Part shown: positions 25,112 through 32,990 of the stretch, in pieces
Numbering within the stretch: the stretch's first letter is position 1
Layout of the letters: each line of letters opens with the position of its first letter
Assembly: GCF_013364215.1 (NCBI RefSeq)
Contig: NZ_CP054923.1
Span: 4,774,001 to 4,838,000, forward strand
Source: Verrucosispora sp. NA02020
GTDB taxonomy: Bacteria > Actinomycetota > Actinomycetes > Mycobacteriales > Micromonosporaceae
Direction: 5' to 3'
Length of the DNA stretch: 64,000 nucleotides
Notes under the pieces: model-generated
What the model saw: the letters and a program-made list of their open reading frames with translations, nothing else
The model's database searches: none
What the model was told of the DNA's origin: nothing
Made by a program: the position numbers and the translations under genes

Positions 25112-26625
25112 GCCGCCCCTCCCCCGGCGTGAGCCGGCGCGCGCTGTTGCGGCTCGGCGCGCTCGGGGTCGGTGCGGGCGCGATCGCCTCGGTCACCGGC
25201 TGCGACATCTTCGAGCCACGGGGGCCGATCGACACCTCCGGCACGGTCGACTTCCGCAACCCGCTGCGCATTCCCGAGCTGGCCCGACCGACCCGCCGGG
25301 ACGGGGTCGCCGTCTTCGACCTCACCGCCCAGGCCGGTCGTACCGCCCTGATGCCCGGCGGCGACGCGGAGACCTGGGGGATCAACGGGCCGCTGCTCGG
25401 TCCGACGCTGCGGGCCCGGCGCGGCGAGACGGTGCGGATCGACTTCACCAACCGGCTCGACGAGGCGACCACGCTGCACTGGCACGGCATGCACCTGCCC
25501 GCCGCCGCCGACGGTGGGCCGCACCAGATGGTGCCGCCCGGTGGTGGCTGGTCACCGTCGTGGCGGGTCGACCAGCCGGCCGCGACGCTCTGGTACCACC
25601 CGCATCCGCACGGGAAGACCGAACGGCACGTCTATCGGGGCATGGGCGGGCTGTTCATCGTGGACGACGACGAGGAATCCGCGCTCGACCTGCCCCGGGA
25701 GTACGGCGTCGACGACGTCCCGGTCATCGTGCAGGACAAGACGTTCGACGCGAAGGGTCGCCTCCTGGAGACGTCCCGGCGCGACAACGGCATGGTCGGC
25801 GACACGATCCTGGTCAACGGTACGGTCGGGCCGGTGCTCGACGTCACCGCCGAGCGCACCCGGCTGCGGCTGCTCAACGCCTCGACCGCGCGCAGCTACG
25901 CGCTCGGGTTCGCCGACGGTCGCGGCTTCGCCGTGATCGCCAGCGACGGCGGGTTGCTCCGCGCGCCCGTCGAGATGACGCGCGTCCTGCTCACTCCGGG
26001 TGAACGGGTGGAGATCGTCGTCACGATGGCGGCTGGTGAGACGACGACGCTGCGGTCGTACCCGCAGCAGCTCGGTCTGGCGGCGGGCCGGGAGCGCAGC
26101 GTCGGCGCGGCCGACACGTTGGACGTCCTGCTGCTGCGGGCGGCGACCCGGCTGACGCCGGCGGCGGCGCTGCCGACGCGGTTGGCGCGCATCGACGCGC
26201 TGGATCCGTCCTCGGCTGCCGCGACGAGGCAGTTCGAGCTGCGCAACAACCTGATCAACCGGCAGGCGATGGACATGAACCGGATCGACACCGTGGTCAC
26301 GGTGGACACCACCGAGATCTGGGAGGTCTGGAACGGTCACCACCAGCCGCACAACTTCCACGTGCACGACGTGCAGTTCCAGGTGCTCAGCGTGGACGGC
26401 CGGGATCCCGCGCCGGAACTCGCCGGATGGAAGGACACGATCTATCTCCCGCCGGAGGTGCGGTTCCGGCTGATCATGCGGTTCACCGAGTACACCGATC
26501 CGGCCGTGCCCTACATGTACCACTGTCACCTGTTGTGGCACGAGGACCAGGGGATGATGGGGCAGTTCGTGGTCGTCGAGCCCGGCCAGGCACCGGGCGT
26601 GCTCCACCACGACCACGGAGGCTGA
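25108..26625 (+). CDS. Exported multicopper oxidase
   Basis: About 505 residues with a twin-arginine signal (SRRALLRLGALGVGAGAI) followed by SVTGC, which may act as a lipobox. All four copper clusters are present: HWHG (His124 region), YHPHPHG, HQPHNFHVHDVQ and the C-terminal YHCHLLWHEDQGMM. The type-1 copper axial Met is therefore likely. Members oxidise metals, phenols or bilirubin-like compounds at the cell surface. It is third in a MarR-controlled operon with a flavin monooxygenase, pointing to phenolic or oxidative-stress chemistry, though copper tolerance is also possible. Confidence 0.9.
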   Translation: MSRPSPGVSRRALLRLGALGVGAGAIASVTGCDIFEPRGPIDTSGTVDFRNPLRIPELARPTRRDGVAVFDLTAQAGRTALMPGGDAETWGINGPLLGPTLRARRGETVRIDFTNRLDEATTLHWHGMHLPAAADGGPHQMVPPGGGWSPSWRVDQPAATLWYHPHPHGKTERHVYRGMGGLFIVDDDEESALDLPREYGVDDVPVIVQDKTFDAKGRLLETSRRDNGMVGDTILVNGTVGPVLDVTAERTRLRLLNASTARSYALGFADGRGFAVIASDGGLLRAPVEMTRVLLTPGERVEIVVTMAAGETTTLRSYPQQLGLAAGRERSVGAADTLDVLLLRAATRLTPAAALPTRLARIDALDPSSAAATRQFELRNNLINRQAMDMNRIDTVVTVDTTEIWEVWNGHHQPHNFHVHDVQFQVLSVDGRDPAPELAGWKDTIYLPPEVRFRLIMRFTEYTDPAVPYMYHCHLLWHEDQGMMGQFVVVEPGQAPGVLHHDHGG

Positions 26626-26635
26626 CCCGGCCGCG

Positions 26636-27202
26636 TCACCGCGACCCGGCCGGGCGGTCGACGGGGGGTCGGGGCGCGGTGGACGGAAGGTCCCGGTCGC
26701 CCAGGCGGCCCTGCAAGAGGGTGGCCTGGGCGACCGAGCCACCGCCGACGCCCAGGCCGTCCCGGGCCGCGTCGTAGAAGTGGTCGCGCGCCTCGTTGGC
26801 CCGGTGCAGCAGAGCCGCCAGGTCGTCGGTGGGCCTGCCCTGGGCGACTCGCTCGATCGCCCAGACCGCGTCGCGCCACGCCCGGGCCGCGGTCACCGTC
26901 GGGCCGTCGCCGAGCAGCAGTACGTTCTCCCAGGCGAGGGTGTGGCGGAAGTCGGCCTCGACGAGGTTGGCCAGCTCCCGATCCCGGTCCACCGGCACCC
27001 CTCGCCATCCGGGCAACAGCCGGCCGGAGGTGGCGTGCACCTCCTTGAGCGCGCGGGCGAACTCCGCGTACGCGTCGAGCCGCCGTTCGTCCCAGCGCAC
27101 CGTCTGGGTCCGCCGCCAGCGCGACCGGTCGGCCAGCGAGGTCGCGACGATCGTGCCGACGGTGCCGATCAGGACACCGAGCAGGGCAGGCAGTTGCGCC
27201 AT
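26636..27202 (-). CDS. Membrane-anchored hypothetical protein
   Basis: About 188 residues. ATG 27202 is preferred since GGAGAG lies five bases upstream; GTG 27214 is also open. One N-terminal membrane helix (LPALLGVLIGTVGTIVATSL) is followed by a basic SRWRR stretch and a mostly alpha-helical cytoplasmic domain with conserved-looking WDERRLDAYAEFARALKEVH. Similar single-helix proteins of unknown function are frequent in actinomycetes. It ends ten bases from the multicopper oxidase stop, tail to tail. No function is assigned. Confidence 0.7.
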   Translation of the reverse strand: MAQLPALLGVLIGTVGTIVATSLADRSRWRRTQTVRWDERRLDAYAEFARALKEVHATSGRLLPGWRGVPVDRDRELANLVEADFRHTLAWENVLLLGDGPTVTAARAWRDAVWAIERVAQGRPTDDLAALLHRANEARDHFYDAARDGLGVGGGSVAQATLLQGRLGDRDLPSTAPRPPVDRPAGSR

Positions 27203-27362
27203 CAGGCTCTCCACGCCCGAAGCCTGCCATCTGTGGGCACGGCGGAGGGCATGGGAATCCCGCTCAACGCGGTACCTTCACCTTCGACAGTGGACGGACC
27301 CTGCGTACGATGATGTGATCATCCGCAGGTCCGTCAGCCGACCCCGTCGACAGGAGCTAGGA

Positions 27363-28160
27363 ATGGCCAGCCCGGATCCCGAACTCGCCGCGAAGCTCCA
27401 GCCCGAGGTGCCGCATGCCGCGCGGATCTGGAACTACTGGATGGGCGGGAAGGACAACTTCCAGTCCGACCGGGCCGCCGGTGACGCCGTGGCGGAGGTC
27501 TACCCCGAGATCGTGGTGATGGCCCAGCAGTCGCGCAAGTTCCTCATCCAGGCGGTGCGCTACCTGGCCGCCGAGGCGGGCGTCCGGCAGTTCCTCGACA
27601 TCGGCACCGGTCTGCCCACCATGCAGAACACCCACGAGGTCGCCCAGGCCATCGCGCCCGACTCGCGCATCGTCTACGTCGACAACGACCCGATGGTGCT
27701 GGTCCACGCCCGCGCGCTGCTGTCCAGCACCACCTCCGAGGGCGTCACCACGTACGTGCCCGCCGACTACCACGACCCGGAGAAGATCCTCGCCGAGGCC
27801 GCGCAGACGCTCGACTTCGACAAGCCCGTCGCGGTGATGTACATGGGCGTGATGGGCTACGAGCCGAACCTGGACGTGGTACGCGCCATCGTCGGCCGGA
27901 CCATGGCGGCCACCGCCTCCGGCAGCCACCTCGTGCTCTGGGACGGCACCGACACCAGCCCCGAGGTCGTCTCCGGTGCCGAACGGCTGGCTCAGAGCGG
28001 CGGCGTGCCCTACATCCTGCGCAGCCCCGAACAGCTCGGCACCTGCTTCGAGGGACTGACGCTGGTGGAGCCGGGCCTGGTGCCGATCCCGCTGTGGCGT
28101 CCGGCGGACCCGGACGCGGTGGCGATCGACGCGTACGGTGCGGTGGGCCGCAAGCCCTGA
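27363..28160 (+). CDS. SAM-dependent methyltransferase, DUF574 family
   Basis: A 265-residue protein with family hallmarks: ARIWNYWMGGKDNFQSDR near the N-terminus, QFLDIGTGLPTMQNTHEVAQ as the SAM-binding loop, and VYVDNDPMVLVHARALL after it. The family (Methyltransf_19) is greatly expanded in actinomycetes. Its substrates are mostly unknown, and specialised-metabolite or modified-base roles have been suggested. AGGAG lies seven bases before the ATG. It appears to be transcribed alone. Confidence 0.9.
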   Translation: MASPDPELAAKLQPEVPHAARIWNYWMGGKDNFQSDRAAGDAVAEVYPEIVVMAQQSRKFLIQAVRYLAAEAGVRQFLDIGTGLPTMQNTHEVAQAIAPDSRIVYVDNDPMVLVHARALLSSTTSEGVTTYVPADYHDPEKILAEAAQTLDFDKPVAVMYMGVMGYEPNLDVVRAIVGRTMAATASGSHLVLWDGTDTSPEVVSGAERLAQSGGVPYILRSPEQLGTCFEGLTLVEPGLVPIPLWRPADPDAVAIDAYGAVGRKP

Positions 28161-28336
28161 CCCTCGCCCACCCGGGGTGATCGGGCGGGCCTTCGGGATG
28201 GCCCGGTGTGAACCGGTGCACGGACCGGTCAGGAATCGAGAAGCGCAGGTCAGCGCCCCGACCATAGCCTGACTTCCGGTCGAGCACACCACCGGCAGAG
28301 TGCCGGTGCGGCGGCTCGGTCCGGAGGGAGGCCCCG

Positions 28337-28549
28337 GTGAAGGGCAACGCGTGGGTCCGTCAGGTGCACCGGTGGACGTCGATCGTCTTCACGGTGGCAG
28401 TCGTCATCGTCACCGTCGTCGTGATGGGGCAGCAGGAACCGGCCGAGTGGGTGTTCTTCCTGCCCCTGCCGCCGCTCTTCCTGCTGCTCGTCACCGGCCT
28501 GTACCTGTTCGCCCTGCCGTACGCCGCCAGACGCCGCGCCGCGAGCTGA
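28337..28549 (+). CDS. Small two-helix membrane protein
   Basis: A 70-residue protein from GTG 28337 with GGAGGGAGG upstream. Two hydrophobic helices (TSIVFTVAVVIVTVVVMG and VFFLPLPPLFLLLVTGLYLF) are joined by a short acidic loop, with a basic Arg tail. It probably sits in the cytoplasmic membrane. The final 59 bases overlap the end of the DUF4184 gene on the other strand. No family recognised. Confidence 0.65.
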   Translation: MKGNAWVRQVHRWTSIVFTVAVVIVTVVVMGQQEPAEWVFFLPLPPLFLLLVTGLYLFALPYAARRRAAS

Positions 28550-29270
28550 CCCGGACAGCCAGGCCACCGGCCAGCAGCGCCAGCGCGGCGAGGTGCAACA
28601 GCCGGACGCCGGTCGGCGCGAGCAGGTCGGCACCGGGCAGCGCCGCCACGCACACCGCACCGGCCACGGCGACCACCCCGGCGACACCCCAGAACAGGGT
28701 CGGCCGGCGGGCCGGGACGGCACCTCCGTCCGCCTCCCGCCCGCCGCGCCGACCGATCCGAGCCGCGAGTACGACCGCCAGCGCGCTGCCGACGACCGTG
28801 CTCGTCAGGTCCGACACGGTCCACCAGGCCACGCCGCTGACCCGGGACCAGTCGACCCCGAACAGCACCCGCAGCCAGTCGTCGGTGTGCGTGAGCCAGT
28901 CCCAACCGAGGTGGCTCGCCGCGCCGAGCACCGCCGAGCCGACCGTGATCCACAGGCGGTACGGCAGCACCGCACCACGCAGCGCGTACCCCCGCCAGCC
29001 GAACCACCGGTTCCCGGGCAGGTGGACCGCGACGTCGGGACCGGCGAACCGGACCACCGCCGCGTACGCCAACGCCACCGGCAGGCACCACCAGAACAGG
29101 GCGGGCCAGGAGTGGGTGTCGGCGAAGGTGCGACCGTCCGCCCCGGCGGCCAGGTACGCGACGTCCGGGGCAACCGCACCGGTGCTCAGTGCCACGCCGT
29201 CACACCATCGGGGCCGCCAGACCTTGAGCGCCAGCACCGGCGCGAGATGCGCGGGAAAGGTCAACGGCAC
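28491..29270 (-). CDS. DUF4184-family membrane protein
   Basis: About 259 residues, read from GTG 29270 where the family's usual opening PLTFPAHLAPVLAL begins. It continues with GVALSTGAVAPDVAYL, and the membrane-embedded motif SHLGWDWLTHTDDW carries His and Asp residues that could be catalytic. Several helices span the membrane. DUF4184 proteins resemble membrane metal-dependent hydrolases, with unproven function. The upstream sequence contains an interspersed repeat and no clear ribosome site, so the start is uncertain. Its 3' end overlaps the small membrane gene by 59 bases, antisense. Confidence 0.75.
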   Translation of the reverse strand: MPLTFPAHLAPVLALKVWRPRWCDGVALSTGAVAPDVAYLAAGADGRTFADTHSWPALFWWCLPVALAYAAVVRFAGPDVAVHLPGNRWFGWRGYALRGAVLPYRLWITVGSAVLGAASHLGWDWLTHTDDWLRVLFGVDWSRVSGVAWWTVSDLTSTVVGSALAVVLAARIGRRGGREADGGAVPARRPTLFWGVAGVVAVAGAVCVAALPGADLLAPTGVRLLHLAALALLAGGLAVRVSSRRGVWRRTAGRTGTGR

Positions 29271-29297
29271 GCGCAGCAGCCTAAGCCCATCCCTGAT

Positions 29298-29350
29298 CGT
29301 GGCAGTGTGGCTGTGCGACACGCCGACGCGCCGACAGCTACACCGCCACG
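29298..29350. repeat. Interspersed hairpin repeat, copy 2
   Basis: CGTGGCAGTGTGGCTGT (29298-29314) pairs with ACAGCTACACCGCCACG (29334-29350) with two mismatches. It is the same family as 21891-21943. Just after it, CGCCACGTTGAGGCGGG occurs twice (29344-29360 and 29372-29388). Confidence 0.7.
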
Positions 29351-29401
29351 TTGAGGCGGGCACCGCCGCTCCGCCACGTTGAGGCGGGCCGCCACCAAGC
29401 A

Positions 29402-29434
29402 GCGGGGGCGGAGCCCGGCGGGCTCCGCCCCCGC
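29402..29434 (-). terminator. Strong GC hairpin after the esterase gene
   Basis: GCGGGGGCGGAGCC and GGCTCCGCCCCCGC pair perfectly across a five-base loop, beginning five bases after the esterase stop. It is a likely rho-independent-like terminator without a U tract. Confidence 0.75.
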
Positions 29435-29438
29435 ATGG

Positions 29439-30749
29439 TCAGGCGACGGTGCAGGTGGCGCCGTTCAGCGTGAACGCACCGGGTCGGGCCGTGTTGCCGG
29501 TGTGGTTGGCCTGGAACCCGATGCTGACCGATGCGTTGGGCGCGATGGTGCCGTTGTAGGAGACGTTCCTCGCGGTCACCTGCCCGGAGGTCGGCGAGTA
29601 GCTGGCGTTCCAGCCGCCGGTGATGGTCTGCCCGGAGGGCAGCGTGAAGACCAGCGACCACCCGTTCACCGCCGAGCTGCCGGTGTTGGTGATGGTGAGG
29701 TCCTCGGTCAGGCCGTTGTTCCAGGCGTTGACCGTGGCGGTGACCCGGCAGGACGCGCCGCCCGGGGGCGGGGTGGTCGGCGGGGTCGTGGTGGGCGGGG
29801 TGGTGGTCGGCGGCGGGGTGGTGCCGCCGAACTGGGTGAAGAAGCGCCAGGTCTCGCCCGGCAGCCAGGTCCGCGAGCCACTGTCACCGGGAGCGCCGTC
29901 CTGCGGGGCGGCGATGTGTCCCTCGTCGAACGCCGCCCAGACGACCGGGTAGCCGGCCGCGCATCCGGAGTACGTGGTGGTCCGGTGGGTCAGGCTGCCC
30001 TGGCTCGGCTCCGGCGGGTTCTGCGCGGTGCACCCGTTGTTGCCGACGAACCGGTCGCGCAGGGAGCGGCCACCGGCGATGCCGAGGACGTTGTCCCGGA
30101 TGCCGTGCGCCCCGAAGTAGGCGATCCGGCCGGTGCCACCGCTGCATCCGCTGATCTGGCCACCGGCGTACACGGCGACCGCCCGGAACACGTTCGGCCG
30201 GGCGCAGGCGACGGCGTAGCTCATCCCGCCGCCCCAGCTGAAGCCGAGGGCGAAGCGTTGGGTGGTCTCCACGCACAGGTCCGACTCGATGACGCGGAGC
30301 ATGTCGTCGACGAAGGTGATGTCCTCGCCGCCGGAGTTGCCCCATCCGTTGTTCAGTCCCTGCGGCGCGACGAAGATGGTGCTGTTGTTCGACAGGGGCA
30401 GCAGCCCGTAGTAGGCCCAGGCGTCACGCTGCACGGTCTGGCCGGTGGCGACGTCGGTGGCGGTGCCGCCACGCCAGTGGAAACCGAAGACCAGCCGGTA
30501 CGGGTTGGTGTTCTGGTAGTTGTCGGGCACCCGCAGGATGAAGCTGCGGCTCTTGCCGTTGCTCTGGATGGTGTGCGTACCGCTGCGCAGGGTCGGGGTC
30601 TTGCCGCACCCGGCGGTCGCGGCGAGGGTGCCGATCTCGGCCGCGGCGGCGGTGCGGCCGAGGCTGCCGGTCACCGCCGTGGCGGCGGCGGCCACCAGGA
30701 GGAGGGCCGCGAGCAGCACAGGCCCGAAGAACGATCTACGCCTGGACAT
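29439..30749 (-). CDS. Secreted feruloyl/PHB-type esterase with CBM2
   Basis: A 436-residue secreted enzyme. The Arg-rich N-terminus and long hydrophobic core form the signal peptide. The catalytic domain has the esterase oxyanion segment (YRLVFGFHWRGG) and the nucleophile elbow GFSWGGGMS, matching carbohydrate esterase family 1 feruloyl esterases and related PHB depolymerases. A Pro/Thr linker (TTPPPTTTPPTTTPPTT) leads to a roughly 100-residue CBM2 module (CRVTATVNAWNNGLTEDLTI, then WSLVFTLPSGQ, ending with a paired Cys). It likely releases ferulic acid from arabinoxylan while bound to plant cell wall. A LacI-type palindrome lies upstream at 30921-30934. Confidence 0.88.
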   Translation of the reverse strand: MSRRRSFFGPVLLAALLLVAAAATAVTGSLGRTAAAAEIGTLAATAGCGKTPTLRSGTHTIQSNGKSRSFILRVPDNYQNTNPYRLVFGFHWRGGTATDVATGQTVQRDAWAYYGLLPLSNNSTIFVAPQGLNNGWGNSGGEDITFVDDMLRVIESDLCVETTQRFALGFSWGGGMSYAVACARPNVFRAVAVYAGGQISGCSGGTGRIAYFGAHGIRDNVLGIAGGRSLRDRFVGNNGCTAQNPPEPSQGSLTHRTTTYSGCAAGYPVVWAAFDEGHIAAPQDGAPGDSGSRTWLPGETWRFFTQFGGTTPPPTTTPPTTTPPTTPPPGGASCRVTATVNAWNNGLTEDLTITNTGSSAVNGWSLVFTLPSGQTITGGWNASYSPTSGQVTARNVSYNGTIAPNASVSIGFQANHTGNTARPGAFTLNGATCTVA

Positions 30750-30920
30750 CGTGTTACTCCATTCCGCGTCGCGTGGACGCGCGGGCGGCGCGGGGCGCCG
30801 TGGTGGTGGGTACGGCCGGGATGCCCATCAACCGGCCTGGTGCCGTGCGCTCGGCCGCGCCGATTCACGAACGCGGCCGAGCGTTGGCGCGTGCCCCTCA
30901 CTCCCGTAGGGACGGTAACC

Positions 30921-30934
30921 TGTGAGCGATAACA
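30921..30934. promoter_or_regulatory. LacI-type palindrome upstream of the esterase gene
   Basis: TGTGAGCGATAACA, read on the other strand as TGTTATCGCTCACA, fits a TGTTANCGNTAACA-type operator with one mismatch. It is 172 bases upstream of the esterase start, so it could control that gene at a distance or mark its promoter. Confidence 0.35.
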
Positions 30935-31010
30935 TAGCAAGGAGTCGATGGCAACCTGCGGAGGCGCCCCGCCGGGTGCGGCCGGCCGGTGCGCCGTGCC
31001 CACCAGTCGA

Positions 31011-31625
31011 TCAGCGGCCGGTGATCGTCGGGGCCGAGGCGCGCAGACCGTCCAGGGCGAAGTCGAGCGCGGCCTCGAGATGGTCGATCCTGCCGGTGGA
31101 GAGCATCAGCAGCACGCCGCCCTGGATGCTGGCCAGCAGTGCCGACCCGACGCCCTCGGCGTCCAACCCGGCGGCGATCTGACCGGTCGCCTGCATCTGC
31201 CGGACGCCGGCCGTGATCCGCGCCTGCCAGCGGGTCATCAGCCCGGCGACCACCGCCTGTGAGCCGGGGCCACGCCGACCGGTCGGCCCGAGCAGGGTAC
31301 TGAGCGGACAGGACATGCCCTGGGCGCGGTAGCGCGCGACGAGCAGGTCACGCCACTCCTGCCAGGCCGGCCAGGTGGTCAGGTCGCTGAGCGCCGGCTC
31401 CTGGTCGGCGAGCACCTGGTCTGCCTCGTGCTGGGCGACGGCGAGCAGCAGTTCCTCCCGGCCGTCCGGGAAGTAGTGGAAGATCTGCCCCTTGCTGGTG
31501 CCGGTGCGCCCCATGACGTCGTCGAGGCGTACCTCGTCGACGCCACGCTCGCGCACCTCGGCGGCGGCACCGGCGACGATGCGGGCGCGGGTCTGCTCGC
31601 CCTTGCGGGTCAGCGCACGCGGCAA
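31011..31625 (-). CDS. TetR-family regulator
   Basis: A 204-residue protein with an N-terminal TetR helix-turn-helix (RLDDVMGRTGTSKGQIFHYF, about residues 33-53). The effector domain resembles the TetR_C group that often sits beside reductases (SCPLSTLLGPTGRRGPG). It starts 15 bases after the aldo/keto reductase stop, so they form one operon. It probably represses that operon through the palindrome at 32754-32769. Confidence 0.9.
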   Translation of the reverse strand: MPRALTRKGEQTRARIVAGAAAEVRERGVDEVRLDDVMGRTGTSKGQIFHYFPDGREELLLAVAQHEADQVLADQEPALSDLTTWPAWQEWRDLLVARYRAQGMSCPLSTLLGPTGRRGPGSQAVVAGLMTRWQARITAGVRQMQATGQIAAGLDAEGVGSALLASIQGGVLLMLSTGRIDHLEAALDFALDGLRASAPTITGR

Positions 31626-31640
31626 CTCGTCCTCCCGAGG

Positions 31641-32729
31641 TCAGGCGGCTACCGGGCCATTGAACACCGGCGGCGCGTAGCCGGTCGGCTTGTCGCCGAT
31701 GCCGAGGCCGGGACTGACGATCCAGGACTGGTACGCCGGGGTGAACATCGAGTACGGGGCGGCGAGCGGCCGGGCGCTGGCGGCGTCGAGCCGGTCGCGC
31801 AGTTCGCCGGGGATCTCGAAGTCGAGGGCCGCGAGGTTGCCGTCGAGTTGGTCGGCGCTGCTCGCGCCGACGACCACGGAACCCACGGCCGGTTGGGTGA
31901 TCGCCCAGTTGAGGGCGACCTGCGCCATCGGCCGGTCCAGTTCACCGGCCACGCTCTGCAGGGCCTCCACCACGCGCCACTCGGCGTCGCCGACCGGCCG
32001 GGTTCCGTCGCCGAGGCGTCCCGTCCCGGACAGGCCGTCGCCGGTCCGGCGGTACTTGCCGGTCAGCAGGCCGCCGCCGAGCGGGCTCCACGCGGTCAGG
32101 CCCAGCCCCAGCGTCTGGGCCATCGGCACGAACTCGGGTTCGATGTCCCGCGCCACCAGTGAGTACGGCAGTTGCACGGTGACCATCGGGGTCATCGCGT
32201 GCGCCTCGGCGACGCTCTGCGCCCGGGCGGCGTACCAGGCGGGCACGTCGGAGAGACCGGCGTAACGGATCTTGCCGGCGCGGACCAGGTCGTCGAAGGT
32301 CCGGACCACCTCCTCGACCGGGGTGATCCGGTCCCAGGTGTGCAGCAGGTACAGGTCGAGGTAGTCGGTGCCGAGCCGGCGCAACGACTCCTCCACGGCA
32401 CGGATCATGTGCTTGCGGCCGTTGCCGCTGGCGTTGGGGTCGGTGGGGTCGACCGTGTTGGTGAACTTGCTGGTCAGCACCAGCCGGTCGCGGATCTTCG
32501 CGGAGTCGATCAGCCGGCCGAGGATCCGCTCGCTCTCCCCCGCCGTGTAGAAGTCCGCCGTGTCGATCAGGTTGCCGCCGGACTCCAGGTAGCGCCGGAA
32601 GATCGGCTCCGCCTGCGCCTCGGTGCGGCCGTACGCGGCGTGGAAGCCGCCGGTGCCGAAGTTCATCGTGCCCAGCGCCAGTCGACTCACCCGCAGCCCG
32701 GACCGGCCGAGCAGGTAGTAGTGATTCAT
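31641..32729 (-). CDS. Aldo/keto reductase
   Basis: A 362-residue NADPH-dependent reductase from ATG 32729. The tetrad elements are visible: NLIDTADFY (Asp, Tyr), VLTSKF (Lys) and LYLLHTWD (His). The cofactor-binding C-terminal part is VGSVVVGASSADQLDGNL. It is longer than the typical 310-340 residues because of a C-terminal tail (YSMFTPAYQSWIVSPGLG). It reduces aldehydes or ketones in the cytoplasm; substrate unknown. Co-transcribed with the TetR gene that follows. Confidence 0.9.
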   Translation of the reverse strand: MNHYYLLGRSGLRVSRLALGTMNFGTGGFHAAYGRTEAQAEPIFRRYLESGGNLIDTADFYTAGESERILGRLIDSAKIRDRLVLTSKFTNTVDPTDPNASGNGRKHMIRAVEESLRRLGTDYLDLYLLHTWDRITPVEEVVRTFDDLVRAGKIRYAGLSDVPAWYAARAQSVAEAHAMTPMVTVQLPYSLVARDIEPEFVPMAQTLGLGLTAWSPLGGGLLTGKYRRTGDGLSGTGRLGDGTRPVGDAEWRVVEALQSVAGELDRPMAQVALNWAITQPAVGSVVVGASSADQLDGNLAALDFEIPGELRDRLDAASARPLAAPYSMFTPAYQSWIVSPGLGIGDKPTGYAPPVFNGPVAA

Positions 32730-32753
32730 GACGTCACTGTGACGCGGCAAAAT

Positions 32754-32769
32754 TGGACCGACAAGTCCA
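32754..32769. promoter_or_regulatory. Probable TetR operator
   Basis: TGGAC-CGACAA-GTCCA is a perfect inverted repeat with a six-base centre, 25 bases upstream of the aldo/keto reductase ATG. Its place fits autoregulation of the reductase-TetR operon. Confidence 0.45.
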
Positions 32770-32990
32770 GAACTCCCGGCCCGCCCGGAGGGCCGCGACC
32801 CGCGCCGCACCGGGCAGTCGCGCGGCATCTCTCGGGCACCTCGGGTGGGGGGCCAAACCCCGTCTGTCACCCGCGACCCACCTCGGTACCAATCCGTAAC
32901 ATCCACAGACTTATATGTCGGCCCGCGCGCCGCTAGCCTCCTGACATCGAAGATCATCCACTACGGGTGGTCTGCTTCCAAGGAGGCTCC

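Noticed and set aside
23428..25524. 698-codon minus-strand frame opposite the monooxygenase operon
   Set aside because: Antisense shadow of three well-supported genes.
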